Below are positions 18,526-29,940 of a stretch of DNA of 64,000 bases, in pieces. Source of the DNA: Aradus depressus (Eukaryota > Arthropoda > Insecta > Hemiptera > Aradidae); assembly GCA_963662175.1 (NCBI GenBank), contig OY759227.1:5550501-5614500 (forward strand). Direction: 5' to 3'. A program made the translations under genes and the position numbers. The stretch's first letter is position 1, and the number at the start of each line of letters is the position of its first letter. The notes under the pieces were generated by a model. The model did no database searches. It was not told the DNA's origin and saw only the letters and a program-made list of their open reading frames with translations.

Positions 18526-19938
18526 ATTGACTAATTTCCCCTAGGACAATCATCTAAAAACGTCCCAAAATTTACTTTTAAAAGCGGTTTTGAACTCTTC
18601 AAAATTAGAAATTTTATGACTGTTAATCTCCCAAAATATCAAACCTTCTTCCTTTAAATAATTTTTCAAAAACTCATTTAACCGAATATTACTTCCCCAT
18701 AACCGAAATTGTGACTCTAAGCTTTCTAAAAATTCTACTGGATTGTCCTTTTTACTATTGCGGAAATGAAATGGCCCCCGTGAAACATTTTGTTTCAGTA
18801 AGGTCTGATTAAGAAGCTGTGGATCGGGATGTGACACAGATTTCATTTCCTGTTGCATCGCCGCCATTTTTGACTCTACCTGCTGACCAAGTTCTCGCGT
18901 TATCCGCTCCCTATATTCTGAAAATTGTTCACATACCCGTTCGGATAAAACTCTCTCTAAGTTCACCTGGCTACTCTGAACTTTACTTACATCCTGGCGG
19001 ATTTCTTCATGTCCTAATTTTAACTATTTTCCTACATCAATTTTCAATTTTGAAAAATTGTCTTCTAAGCCTACAATTTTATTCGAATTTTTCTCCACAG
19101 CGTCCTCTAGGTCTAGGATGTCCGTATTACCTTTCATTTGCAAATTCTCTACCCTTTCGAGCTTTTCATTAATTTCTAATACATTTTTTCTATTCTATTC
19201 GCGATCTAACATCGAAGTTTCCTCTAATTGTTGGAACCTTTTCTCGCATTTTTCTTCGGCTGATTTTAATATTTCTAATACCTTCCCCATATTCTCACTA
19301 AGTCTAACTGAATTATTATTTATCTGTTCCTTCATCTCGGCCATTCCACCTTGAATCCCGCGGATTTCTTTCCTAATCTTTTGAGTCTCTTTCCTAAGAC
19401 TTTCCCTTGTCTCTTGATTCTGTTCCTCCATCCGTTCAGTCAATTTTTCTCCCATGTCCCTCATTTGTCTTTCTAAATTTCTTTGACTATCCTTCAAGTC
19501 GTCGTTATCTTTCTTTAAATCAGTTCTCAATTCAAGATTTTGTTCTGTCAATTTTTCTTGAACAACCCTTATTTCTCCTAGTAGCAATTCGAAGTATTTT
19601 TCCGTCCCAATTCCTGAACCAACACTCGTCTCCAACATTTCCCCAGTCTTTGAAAGACTCGCGGTTCGTGATCTCGTCCCTGAAGAAACGCTTTCGGCCC
19701 TTGATCTAACTAAAGGAGATGCTCTTCTTGCTAAAACTCTACTATAATCAATACCAACTGCAACACCCTGGGCTACGCCCTCTAATGTCTGCTCAACGGT
19801 AGGAGACCTCTCCTCTATTTCCCACAATTCCTGTCCCCCTACTGTTAACTGGCTCCCGCCTTCCGGTTCTACATCCTGCCCTTGCTCGCTCTCTACAGGA
19901 ACTGAAATCTCCTTTGTCTTTTTCGGAAATCACGGCAT
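18526..19938 (-). pseudogene. Gypsy-like gag polyprotein, N-terminal part
   Basis: A single minus-strand frame runs from ATG 19938 to the Polinton boundary without any frameshift. It carries in-frame stops near 19932 (TGA), 19197 (TAG) and 19021 (TAG), and reaches TGA 18550. The first ~300 residues are a charged, heptad-like coiled coil (for example RMEEQNQETRESLRKETQ). The capsid-like part follows: GPFHFRNSKKDNPVEFLES, then FWEINSHKISNFEEFKTAF, the retrotransposon gag signature. Its continuation lies at 3222-3040, so the Polinton landed inside gag. Stops without indels suggest mutation mainly by base substitution. Confidence 0.75.
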
Positions 19939-20830
19939 TTTAAATATATAACCTTAATTTTTCCCGTTGTCTTGGTCGTCGCGAATTTACTTATAAGAAC
20001 TTAGGACGTAAAATATCCTTAACAAGGGATGCCAATTTGTAATTATTGCTTATTGTTGTTATTGTGAATAAAATTGTTCTTGAAAAAAAATGATTCTAAA
20101 CGGTTATAATTCTATCTTACCTTTTTTGGTCGTGGGTCCGCCAAGACTAACAGTTGTGAAAAATCAAAATGACATGAGGTGCAAAATACATGAAATAAAC
20201 TTAGGCCATTCTGGTTTGATTATATATATTCTTAATGAAAAACTTAAAAACTATTGCTCAGAATCCTTATTAAATAAATCTTTAAAAATGAAAATGTAGT
20301 TTTTCTAAATACTCTCCGGCTTTGTCTTTATAAATGTTTAGAAATCACGGTACCTTCTTGATTTAATGTTGGTTGTGATGTCTATCGGGTCCTGGAGTTC
20401 TGCGTTGATCAGCCTCCGCTGTTTGTTTCAATGGTCGAGAAAAGCGCCAATGGATTTCCCTCTGTTGATCTGATGTTGAGTTCTGGTTGCTCTGGACAGT
20501 TGATGAAGTAGTGTGACCCTCCCTCCCTGGAGGCAACGGACGAAGTGGGACTGGTCCTCCCTCTGCGGAGGTCTCTGACGAAGTGGGCCTGTTCCTACCT
20601 CTCAGGTGGCAACAGTTGAAGTGTATTGATCCATATTGGGGTTCGCTCACAGCAACTTTCCCGCCCTCCGGGACTGATCTAGGTGCCTATTGGTGGCTCA
20701 GTCCCCCACACTTGGTTTCTCCGTATTGTTGTGGTTCTTCTTGGACTTCCTGTTGTTCAAGCCACCGGTTTCCATTCCTTTGTTCCTAATTTATTTCAAA
20801 CAATGTATGCCCCTAATTTTGGGCATTACA
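19939..20830. other. Probable retroelement leader region
   Basis: No gene is convincing. On the minus strand, upstream of the gag start, AATTGGCATCCC near 20026-20037 could be a remnant primer-binding site next to a left LTR, but no LTR pair is present to test it. Positions 20500-20640 hold three or four degenerate ~45-bp units around GACGAAGTGGG. This stretch is GC-richer than its surroundings. Confidence 0.3.
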
Positions 20831-21440
20831 ATATATATATTTCAGTTTTCATTTGACTCTATGCTTATATCACCTCGTTTGTGAGAGCGGTTCTAAATCT
20901 GCTGGGTAAGTTTCGTTCTTGAGCAGTGTCTACACGTACCCCCAAAATCTTGTTTCTTTGAACCAAATTCAACTCAGTCAAATCGATTCAAATCCGATAT
21001 AACAGTAGATATAACGATATCGTTATATTTATAACGATATTACTGTAGTTATAACGATATCGCTATATTTATAACGATATCAAAGTAGTTATAAAGATAT
21101 CGTTATATTTATAACGATATTACTGTAGTTATAATGATATCGCTATATTTATAACGATATTACTGTAGTTATAACGATATCACTATATTTATTACGATAT
21201 CGTTATAAGGATATTGTTATGACTAGAAGGAGAGTGTAGTGATGTTTGAGCGAGAATATTGCAGTATAATATAGGGATTTGAATCGTTTTGACTGAGTTG
21301 AATTTGGTTCAAAGAAACAGGATTTTGGGGGTACACGTAATCACTGCTCAAGAACGAAACTTACCCAGCAGATTTAGAACCGCTCTCACAAACGAGGTGA
21401 TATAAGCATATAGTCAAATGAAAACTGAAATATATATATA
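20831..21440. mobile_element. Fold-back element with palindromic 40-bp core array
   Basis: Arms 20831-20997 and 21274-21440 are inverse copies of ~167 bp with only a handful of mismatches. Shared landmarks are TTTCAGTTTTCATTTGACT, CTCGTTTGTGAGAGCGG and ACCAAATTCAACTCAGTCA. The spacer holds a regular 40-bp array. No clear target duplication is visible; TATATAT flanks both outer ends. No coding capacity. It looks like a non-autonomous MITE or Foldback-type element of unknown superfamily. Confidence 0.75.
21011..21210 (+). repeat. Five 40-bp units rich in ATAACGATATCGTTAT
   Basis: Units start at 21011, 21051, 21091, 21131 and 21171 with an exact 40-nt period. Each has the form ATAACGATAT CGYTATATTT, then ATAACGATAT and TACTGTAGTT. 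The half-site ATAACGATAT recurs twice per unit, and several copies complete the 16-bp palindrome ATAACGATATCGTTAT. The last unit is degenerate. Confidence 0.9.
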
Positions 21441-21651
21441 CTTTTGGATACAAAGCATGAATAAAAAGGGGCATGGCCCTTTCCTGCAAATCAAAAATAC
21501 AGGCATATTTCTATGCTTAACACGATTGTACTCTCCTACTTTTCCTCAAATCAGTGTTTTCAACATTTAGAACTGCGGGTGGTCATACTGGTCTGCGGGC
21601 GTGTATAACCTCTCCAAACCTTCAACCTCACAGCATTCGATTTGATTTTTT

Positions 21652-22421
21652 CTAATAATCTTTTCGTTTGTGATATGCTGTGTACCTATTCCCAATAAAG
21701 TTAATGCCCATTATTGATATATCCTTCAAAATATAGTCCGAGTTATTACCCAGGAAGCACTGGAATTGAACAAAAACAGCTTTTAGAATGTTGCAACTGT
21801 CGTCCCATTCTCCTTGAAAAAATCTACTTTTTAAATAGATAAACCTATATGATGGCAAAGTGTGAGTATTTTCATGTCGAACCCCCGATGGTTTCATGAA
21901 AATGATACCCGAACCCCTCTTTGAACTATCCAAATCTAACATCTATACGTTGATGACAGAACTTTATACCCGACCAAACGTAAAAACGTCTTATTTTCCT
22001 TAGACAGAGGTATTAAGCCTTTTACGGGTTTAGGAAGGTTGAACTTTTTTGTTGGTTTTTTAACACCATATACTACTCTTCGGTGTTCTATTGAATGAAT
22101 TCGTTCACTTCCGTCTTCACCCGAATCATGCTGTGAAGAGTCCGTTTGCTGTTGTGATGAACTGGAGTGTTCACCCACATCGTCTTCTGAAGAGTCTGTG
22201 TATAGTTGTGTGTAATTCTCTCCGTTGGAGGCAAGTGGGGGTGTTACCTCAGTTTCATCTTGTTGCAATGGGTAATCACCATTAGTTCTAATTCGTTTAA
22301 TATGTCTTTTACCATATGTATCCAATTGCAAGATGGTTGCTCGTCTCTTTAAATTTGAAGAAATCGTGGATTGATATTTTATTTTATTTTCTATAGTGAG
22401 AGCGTTTCGTTTGACCCCCAT
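21652..22421 (-). pseudogene. Unrecognised ORF pair, probably one broken gene
   Basis: From ATG 22421 a 161-codon frame runs to 21936. It is rich in basic residues first (KRRATILQLDTYGKRHIKR), then has an acidic serine/glutamine stretch (SSEDDVGEHSSSSQQQTDS), then GLIPLSKENKTFLRLVGY. A second frame, 21942-21652, overlaps by 7 nt and gives 96 residues with no low complexity (FIYLKSRFFQGEWDDSC). One indel near 21940 would fuse them into a ~255-residue protein. I do not recognise it; a viral or transposon origin is possible. It may also be chance. Confidence 0.35.
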
Positions 22422-24289
22422 GATATCTAACCTGCTGTGGATTACTAGATCAATGAAGTCTGCCAAATAATCACCAAACAGACCGTATTTATTGCAACAG
22501 GGTTGACAACTTCGGTTCAATAAATACTGAATGATCAGATTGTATTTATCTCAACGTTGTTAACACGTTCACAATGAAAACAGATAACTACTGACCAAAC
22601 AGAACGTATTTATAGTTTTTTTCATCCTACATGCAACGAAAGGAGCCTATAAAATCATTAATGAGTTTCCAGCAATACACCTAGCCCCAACAACAATAAG
22701 AAACTGCCTATGATATGGAACCTATATACGATTTTTATTTCTTAATATTGACCAGCTTGTTTTCACCAATTTTTATTATAATCACGATAGTTATTACGCT
22801 GTTACATTCATCACAAAAAATGTTCCTGAATATGCTACAAAATTTTCATAATTTACGTAAATTTTCGAAAATGTAAATAAATATTAATCGCATAAAATAT
22901 AAAATAATATGACTAAATAAAAAAGAAATATATGAAAGGATGTAAGATATGTATAGGACTTTAAGAAAAAACAGTTGAGTGGAGTAGGCGTTGTATGTGA
23001 CGAAAAAAACCTGTGACAAATAATGAAAAAATAAATATACTAAAATATTAAATAATCCCGGGTTTTGCGGCTATGAAGATGAATCGGTAAAATAACTGTT
23101 GTATGGGGTCATCGTAAGTGTTTTGACTCTCAATACCATATATGCGGGGAAGGAGGGCTGAATTGTGGGGTCCATGAGATGTGGGTGAGGATGGAACAAT
23201 AATACTAATGAATGGGTCCTCAAATACCGGTGGGAACTGTGATGTATATGAGACGAAGGGCTTGGGACTTGAAAAATAAATACAATGGAGTATGGGTGTG
23301 AGGGCTGCGTTATAATATTAATTGAGGAACGGTTGAGTGTTAGTTGTAGAAAAATGTCGGGGGCGTAATGTGATAGCACCTATAGAAAAACTTTTCTATG
23401 GTTTTCTGCAAGATGACTGCGAAATAAAAGTTTAGATTGATAGGACTGGTGTTCGGGTTGGGGTTACTTTAGAGTTTAAGATATACTAGATAAGAGAGAG
23501 TTTAAGATATCTTTTTAGGATGGCTATGTAAGAGTTCCAATTGTAGTCTATTTAAGTTCCTGCTAGATTGTAGGTTATTAGTCGTAAAAATAGTGATGGT
23601 AAAGTAATATTGGAAAAGCGAATCTAAATATTGACGAGAACTGTGGATGTTGACCTGGCGGTTTAGGTAGGGAGAAGCTTTTAAATTTGTATAAAATATG
23701 GTATAAATGAAGACCTGGCGTATACCGGGGTCCTAGGATCAGAGGATCGGGAGTATGAATATCGAATAGGTTTGTAGTGATATGAGTGAAGAAGAGTTGG
23801 GTGAATGATTTTGGGACATGCAAAAGAAAAGGCTAAAAATAAAACTGATACTGGCTGGACGATGATGAAGAAAATCCCTTGGATGATGCAAGTGTGTAGG
23901 TATGTCTGAGTGAGAGGTGGGATAGAAGTGGTTTGAATGAGAAAGAAATGTTGACGGGGGCAGTAGTTTACACTTGTAGGATTCTGACTTGATATTATGT
24001 TCGGGGAATAGAAGTGGAGAGCAGAATATTGGGATGGATCGGTCGTTGCCAGAATTGTGCGGGGGTTTGAGAAGGTTAGGAGGGCAATTACAGTAGAGGA
24101 CGGTTGGTGAAAGGAGAGAGAAATTGTTTTGGCCGCTATAAACGAGGATTGGAATATAGTAGAGATGCTAAGTAAGTTAAGTGCTGGAGATGAGAAGCAG
24201 CATGTAACATAACGTAAGTTAAATATACTGCATATTAGCCTAAGAATGTATCCGTGGAACGGTACATCTAGATCTAAATATTACTCCGC
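22422..24289. other. AT-rich intergenic sequence
   Basis: No gene, RNA or clear element. CCAAACAGAACGTATTTAT-like text occurs twice (near 22481 and 22597). From about 23400 the sequence grades into the purine-rich style of the dispersed repeat that follows. Confidence 0.6.
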
Positions 24290-25479
24290 ATGTATGGACG
24301 GGTATGTATATGTAAAAGGTTTTAGAAGTAGAGAGCAGAAAATTGGTTAGAACAAGTTGAGAAAAAAATTAGACAATTGATGTGGGGAAGTAGAAGTGAG
24401 TCATAAAAATTACGAGAAAGACCTGAGGATTAGGTGTGGGTTGCAAAGTCTCTGCCGGATTGGAAGAAGTACAATTGGTCTGAGGAAGTAGAACTATAAT
24501 TAAATATTATGTTTTAGAATAATTGATGTGGGTATGTACATTGAAGGTGATTTTAGGTGGGTAAATATGACTGATTCAGAGGGAGAGGCTAATGGACGTA
24601 GAATGTAGGTTTATGTATGTGTAGACCGGGTTATGATGAAAATAACAGAGGATCTAGAGTGGTTGTAGGTGTTGAGCAGGGGCGAAGCATGATGGTGCTA
24701 AGGCTAAGAGTAGTGGACTATGATGCAATCTAAAGAAAATTGCTTGAATGAATGATTGAGTAAAAGGTTAAAAGGGAGAATGAGGTGGGATAATTGGGAA
24801 GTATAAGTGAGAAAATTGAGATGGATTGGCTACGCCGCTATACTGAAGATAGAGAGTAGTGATTCGGAGGGAGAGCGGGGGTATTGAGATTGGGAAGCAC
24901 ATTGGATGTGTTAATTGACGTGGGGATGTAAGATTAAATCATGAAATAAAAATTGGTGAAGTATGCCTGCAACAACAGGTCTCGACATGTTTGAACATGT
25001 AAACAACGACTTAATTCCTATAGATACGGAGATCTTTTCCAAACCATAGTAGATATAAAAAAAATAAATAAATAAAAAACAAGAATTCACCAATAACACC
25101 AAAGGACAGCGTGCTCGGAATTGAAGATAAATATTTTTTCGCACATATTACTCCAATCGGACAACATACACAATATGACGAGCTTTGAATTATATTTTTA
25201 AATGCAATACTATTCAAGGCATCGAAGGACGGCATGCTCAAAAGTGTAGGTAGGCGATTTTTCCATCATTATACTCCAGTTTAAAATAATACTGAATACA
25301 ATGATGATGATAGGGATATGATAAAGTAGGCTACACGAATGCAGGATTCGACATGCTAGATCACGCAAGTGCCTATTCAAGGTCACGAAATCAGGCTTAA
25401 AAAAAATCAAAATTGTTACTTGATATCTGAAAATGTATGACGAACGTTATATACCTAAATTTTAGCTCTACACAACAAC

Positions 25480-25547
25480 TATGTCACGATAGACGAGGGG
25501 TTACCAATCCTATACGGAAGGTGGTGAGTTCAAAACCCGTCAAGTAT
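25480..25547 (+). repeat. Diverged tRNA-like module of repeat copy 2
   Basis: Aligns with 2301-2372: ATGTCACGATAGACGAGGGG, then a B-box-like GAGTTCAAAACCC, followed by a T tract. The A box is no longer recognisable. Not a functional tRNA. Confidence 0.45.
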
Positions 25548-25770
25548 GTTTTTTTTTTTGTTTTTTTCTTAAGAAGTCGACCCTAGCTACTTAATTAAAT
25601 ATTAATTACAATTCTAGATGCTTGGAAGCGCTAGTGGGCTAATTTAAAAAAATAGGGGCATAGGCGAGGGGTGGGATAAAAATGAAAAGTATTATTTTGA
25701 GGGAGAGCGGAAACTTATTGAGCTGGGGATGTACGATGGTGGCACTTCAGGTGGCACCTGAAGGAAGCCG

Positions 25771-25824
25771 ATGAAAGCCGAGCGTACCCGATTATAGCCG
25801 AGCGCGCCCGAAGATAGCCTAGCC
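25771..25824 (+). repeat. 20-bp GC-rich tandem repeat
   Basis: Units at 25771, 25791 and 25811 share the form ATNATAGCCGAGCGNNCCCG with exact 20-nt spacing; the third is partial. Confidence 0.7.
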
Positions 25825-26160
25825 AAACGATCGCTGACACTTGTTAACAACATATATCTTTAATAAAACTATAGAAAAATTCAATATAAAAAAAAAAATT
25901 ACTGAATAAAACACGCAAAGGGGAACTATCATCAAGGACAGTTGAGAAAAAATACTGGTCCAGAAAAAATGGGGGGGGGGGGCTTATTGAGGTTTAGAGG
26001 GAGAGTGGAAACTTATTGAGGTTTAGAGGGAGAGCGGAAACGTATTGAGCTGGGGATGTACGATGGTGGGTGATTCGGAGCTGAGGAGGGTGGGGGGAGT
26101 GGTGGTGGTGGGGGTCACGTGACCCCGTGGGGTCAAAGGTCATGAGGGGCAACTGCGCCA

Positions 26161-26382
26161 GAAGCCCCATTTCCTTACTACTTATGTAAACAAAAGTTGC
26201 CATGACAACAAATGTCTAAGCAACGTTATTATTTTGATGAACCAAATTTAAAAGAAGATAACCATTAAAAGAAGAAAGAAACTTAAGAACCAAGAAAGGG
26301 AAAATAGAAATTCAAAAGGATAAGAACAACATTTAGAAAATAAAACAATAAAAGGAAGGAAATATAGCTTCAGGCATAACCT
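26161..26382. other. A-rich sequence left of the Harbinger element
   Basis: Purine-rich, AAGAAG-like text with no gene. Similar text resumes at 29990 beyond the transposon, so this is probably one host stretch split by it. Confidence 0.5.
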
Positions 26383-26385
26383 TAA

Positions 26386-26428
26386 GGCCCTCCGCACACG
26401 GTGCAACTGGTTTGCAACTCAAGTTGTC
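26386..26428 (+). repeat. Harbinger left terminal inverted repeat
   Basis: Begins GGCCCTCCGCACACGGTGCA and continues through TTTGCAACTCAAGTTG; matches the right end in inverse. Confidence 0.9.
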
Positions 26429-26549
26429 ACAAGCACAACCAGTCTGCAACCAAAATGCAACCTCTGTCCGCACACGAGCGCGACTGATTCTAGATCAGTC
26501 GGTGTTTTCTGTCCACATAGTTCATAGTCACGAAGCTAGTTTTGCCAAT

Positions 26550-29513
26550 ATGTCAAGTAGCAGTTCAGATGAAGAAGACATAATTGACTATTATCAATAC
26601 TGCAGACTAAGAAGAGCAGTACGAAGGGAATATTGGTGTCATCCTTATATACAGAGAAATATGAATTCCAGGCTGTTCGTAGCAGCAGGAAAATTGAATC
26701 AAACAGACAGCAAGTTTGTAGCATTCTACAGAATGTCCAATGATTCTTGCCTGGAATTGATGAGGATGGTTGCTCCTGCCATAAAGAAGATGGACACAAA
26801 TATGAGGAAATGTGTGACTGCACAAGAAACAATAATAATAACATTGAGGTAAGCTTTATTTATTATTATTATTATTATTATTTATTATTTTTCACCGAAA
26901 TACAAAATTAAAAAAGTACACTGTAAAGAACTAAACATATTCGAAAGAAGGTACAAAATTACAAAACTCCAATTTAAAGAAATAAAAAATACATAGAAAA
27001 ATCCTTAAGATTCTTGTCCATCATAATCGCTGGTGTTAAGAGCCTGTGTGAAATCGGTATAAAACCGATTTCCCTGTGATGTTGATGGTGGAGGCGATGC
27101 ATGTACCTGTATTGACTCTGAACCAGTAATAATTGCAGAGGTATTTGAATGTTCAGAGGTATATGAAACGCCCGACGTATGCGACTGTGGTGAGAGCACT
27201 GTGACAAATGATGAACACTGGGGCTGTGATGGGGTTGATATCTCATCAATAACATTGAAAATTCTCCGTTTAAACAATTTAATTTGAGAATCACTTAATT
27301 CTTCCAATTCAGGTAGCAAACTGAGTAGGAACATTTTCAGAGCCTCTTTCCTATCAATGTTGTGGGATCTAGAACCTGCTTCGTTCACACTTGTTTCTAG
27401 TCTTATTTTCTTGGCTTTGAAATATTCAGCCACACATTGATCTGCGTCCGCTGTTGATTTATTCCTCAGCGCCAGTCTTTTCTTTGCTCGAGTGGACGAA
27501 GACTGTACTGGAGGGTGAGTGCTGTGTTGAGGCGGTACGGTTCTCTCTGAAGATGATTGAGAGATGGAGGATGGTTGTGCCGGTGGTGCTTCTGAGGACA
27601 GCTCTATATATGATGAATCCTCCAGAGAGGCACTGTCATCACATATTTCTGCATTTTCTAAAATGCCGTCAGTCGTGTCATGCTGTGGTACATGTGGCAA
27701 ATTCCGGATGAGGGAGGAGCCAACGCTTTTATAAATGGTAAACAAAACTGCATGGCTTCTGTCAAATAATATGCCTTTTTCTTTGCTCCAGATCCACTTG
27801 GTAGTTGTTTCATTTTACGCATAAAAACTGTACGAAGATTACGCCACTTCTCTCTGCACTCAGCAGCTAAAATCAAAAGGAATAAACATTACAACTTACA
27901 AATATTTATTTCATTCTTTACAAATATACAGGGTGTCCTTTTTAGATGGCCCGGCTGAATTTCTCTTGAAACGATAACGTTATAAAAAAAATAAAAATAG
28001 GTATTTAATATTTTTCAGTCTAGTTTAAAATGTCGACCTGTTTTTGAAAAAAAAATTATACGGGGTACCTCAGGACCAGTACAACTTAAAACTTTCAAAT
28101 AGGACCCTATACCTTCCGATACATCATTTTGAAGGATTTTTTACTCTGAAATCAACGGTGTAATCCGATTTTAAATTGGTCAACAAATTACAAAGTTATA
28201 GTAAAAAGTTTAGAAAAAAACACAAAAAAAAACATTTTGTTTGTTTCGGTATTAATTCCAATAAACCTAATTTGCTTCCTAAATTTAGTAAAATCGTTAA
28301 ATTGCTTTTATTGTTTACATTCACTGTCATTGTTTACCCAAAAGGTCTTATGATAGCGAATTTTAATTCCTGGAAATAAACAACTTTTACAACAATACCT
28401 ACTTCCTTAACATTCAGTATTAATCAGCCAGTCAAAATGAACCGAAGGGCGCAGTTTTCCCATCAAGAACAAGTTGATATGTACAATAATTGTAAAACAA
28501 TTATTGTTTTATTGAAAGTGGTGGTATTGCTCTATATTATCATAATTTTAATTGTATTCACTTTTTACAGGTACTTGGCTACAGGTTGCTCATTTGTGGC
28601 ACTTTCTTTATATTTTGGACGAGGGGAAACTACAGTCGGAGCTATTGTTAAAGAAACTACAAAAATAATCTGGGACGCATTCAATGAAATTTATATGCCT
28701 GTACCTACAGGAGATCAATGGGAAATGATTGCTGATCGTTTCGAGATGTTATGGAACCTCCCAAACTGCATTGGAGCCTTGGACGGGAAGCATATCCGAG
28801 TAGAGAAATTTCCCAATACTGGTTCTGAAAATTACAACTACAATCACTTCCATTCTACTGTCCTACTGGCGTGCTGCGATGCAGATGGCATTTTCACCAT
28901 GATTGAACCAGGTTACGCTGGACGAAACAGTGATGGAGGTATTTTGAATGCCAGTGCAATGAAATACTGGATGACCCACGGGGTTTTTAACATCCCTTTA
29001 ACATCCCCCAATGCGATACGATGAAACAAATATTCCGTTTCCTTACTACTTCGTTGGAGATGAAGCGTTCCCATTTCACGCAATTTGATGAGGCCCTATC
29101 CAAAAAGAACCCTTGACAATGTGAAGATGATATTCAATTACAGATTGAGCCGTGGAAGGAAAACTATTAAATGTGTCTTTGGAATGGCAACAGAAAAGTT
29201 CGCGGTGTTGAATGGGCTCATACGATGTCGCAATGCAGAAACAGTGAATGACATTGTAAAAGCTGCTTGCATCCTCCACAACTACGTACGTAAACGAGAG
29301 GGGATTGACTACAGGCCTGCAGGCACCGGAGAGGAAAATGAGACGGGGTGTGTACCTACCAACATGCCAAGACAACTTGTAATAATACATGATGGTTCTT
29401 CGGCGGCTACTATGAGGAATTATTTGGCAAACTATTTCCTTTCTCCTCCTGCATCCTTACCCTGGCAGTGGAAATACACAGTACCAGGAAAAGGGAATAA
29501 TATTAATAATTAA
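26550..29513 (+). pseudogene. Harbinger transposase (DDE_Tnp_4 type), two exons
   Basis: Exon 1 (26550-26848) begins MSSSSSDEEDIIDYYQY and ends ITL-AG|GTAAGC. Exon 2 resumes after TTTTTACAG at 28571, and the joint restores the conserved L-R-Y-L-A-T-G run, so the intron (26849-28570) is well supported. Exon 2 shows CIGALDGKHIR with the first catalytic D, VLLACCDADG with the second, and GRNSDGG. The acidic third motif, VGDEAFP, lies in another frame at about 29053-29075, between frameshifts near 29015 and 29077. The C-terminal MRPYPK, FNYRLSRGRK and VFGMATEKF motifs follow, to TAA 29511. Inactive as it stands, but only two indels from intact. Confidence 0.92.
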
Positions 29514-29756
29514 TATTACTTAACTACTACAAATATTGCCAATGTATGTTGTATAACCTTACAAAAATGAATAAATAATAAAAATAAACAAACTAACACC
29601 TTTACATACCTGACAAGTTAACTTCGGCTGCCTTCCTTGCCATGCTTTATCCGTCATATCTTTCCTTGAGTACCCAGGAAGTTTATAATTGTAGAGTATT
29701 TCATGTTTCTCCACCACTCCAACAAATGTTATATTCATTTGTTGATCACTCATCAT
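27005..29756 (-). pseudogene. Harbinger MADF-BESS DNA-binding protein, two exons
   Basis: Exon 1 (29756-29610) starts MMSDQQMNITFVGVVEKHE, the first MADF helix, and ends at TCAG|GTATGT. Exon 2 (27866-27005) follows GATTTTAG and gives CREKWRNLRTVFMRKM and KKAYYLTEAMQF, the rest of MADF. A serine-rich linker and a BESS-like motif (LPELEELSDSQIKLFKRR) near the C-terminus follow. Frameshifts lie near 29630 and near 27725. In Harbinger elements this partner imports the transposase into the nucleus and binds the ends. The intron (27867-29609) contains transposase exon 2 on the other strand. Confidence 0.85.
27924..28436 (+). other. Shared intronic stretch starting TACAGGGTGTCC
   Basis: This non-coding block lies in the introns of both Harbinger genes. 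TACAGGGTGTCC near 27927 is a phrase common at the start of insect interspersed repeats, but no matching inverse end is visible, so a separate insertion is not proven. A short leaky frame at 28437-28570 is intron sequence that happens to stay open into exon 2. Confidence 0.35.
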
Positions 29757-29940
29757 TTCGAAAAAAATGTGATTTTTCCCTTGCAACCATGCAACTGAAA
29801 CTGTTTTGCAACTGGGAAGCACGATCGCACGCAACCAGTTGGCAACTGATTTCAAATCGGTCTCGTTTGGTCGCCCCGTGTGCGGACCCCCACTACTTTA
29901 CATGGGCAAGGTCGCAAAACAGTTGCGCGCGCAACTGGTT

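Larger units (their letters stand above)
24290..26160 (+). repeat. Purine-rich dispersed repeat, copy 2
   Basis: The second copy of the 1030-2630 repeat, same orientation. It is longer because of inserted text at 24950-25430 (which holds its own decayed ~200-bp duplication) and at 25740-25990. It ends with the same GGGCAACTGCGCC-like boundary that copy 1 shows near 2615. It includes a 16-bp palindrome, GGGGTCACGTGACCCC, at 26111-26126. Confidence 0.65.

Noticed and set aside
3217..18531. Clean 6-bp target duplication for the Polinton
   Set aside because: ATTAGT on the left and ATTGAC on the right do not match well enough to claim.
20363..20789. Overlapping small ORFs on both strands near 20.4-20.8 kb
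   Set aside because: They follow a GC-rich degenerate ~45-bp repeat and show no domain.
23071..23823. Minus-strand ORFs at 23071-23379 and 23578-23823
   Set aside because: Short, biased composition complementary to G-rich sequence; nothing recognisable.
1030..26160. The two 1.6-kb direct repeats as LTRs of the gypsy element
   Set aside because: Gag starts at 19938, over 4 kb from the right copy, and the left copy abuts a truncated protease; there is no primer site next to either repeat.
26974..27294. Second minus-strand ORF within the MADF-BESS exon
   Set aside because: Histidine-rich shadow frame of the BESS-encoding exon.
28437..28570. Extra N-terminal coding for the transposase before 28571
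   Set aside because: Hydrophobic intron text that happens to stay open; splicing from exon 1 gives the conserved joint.
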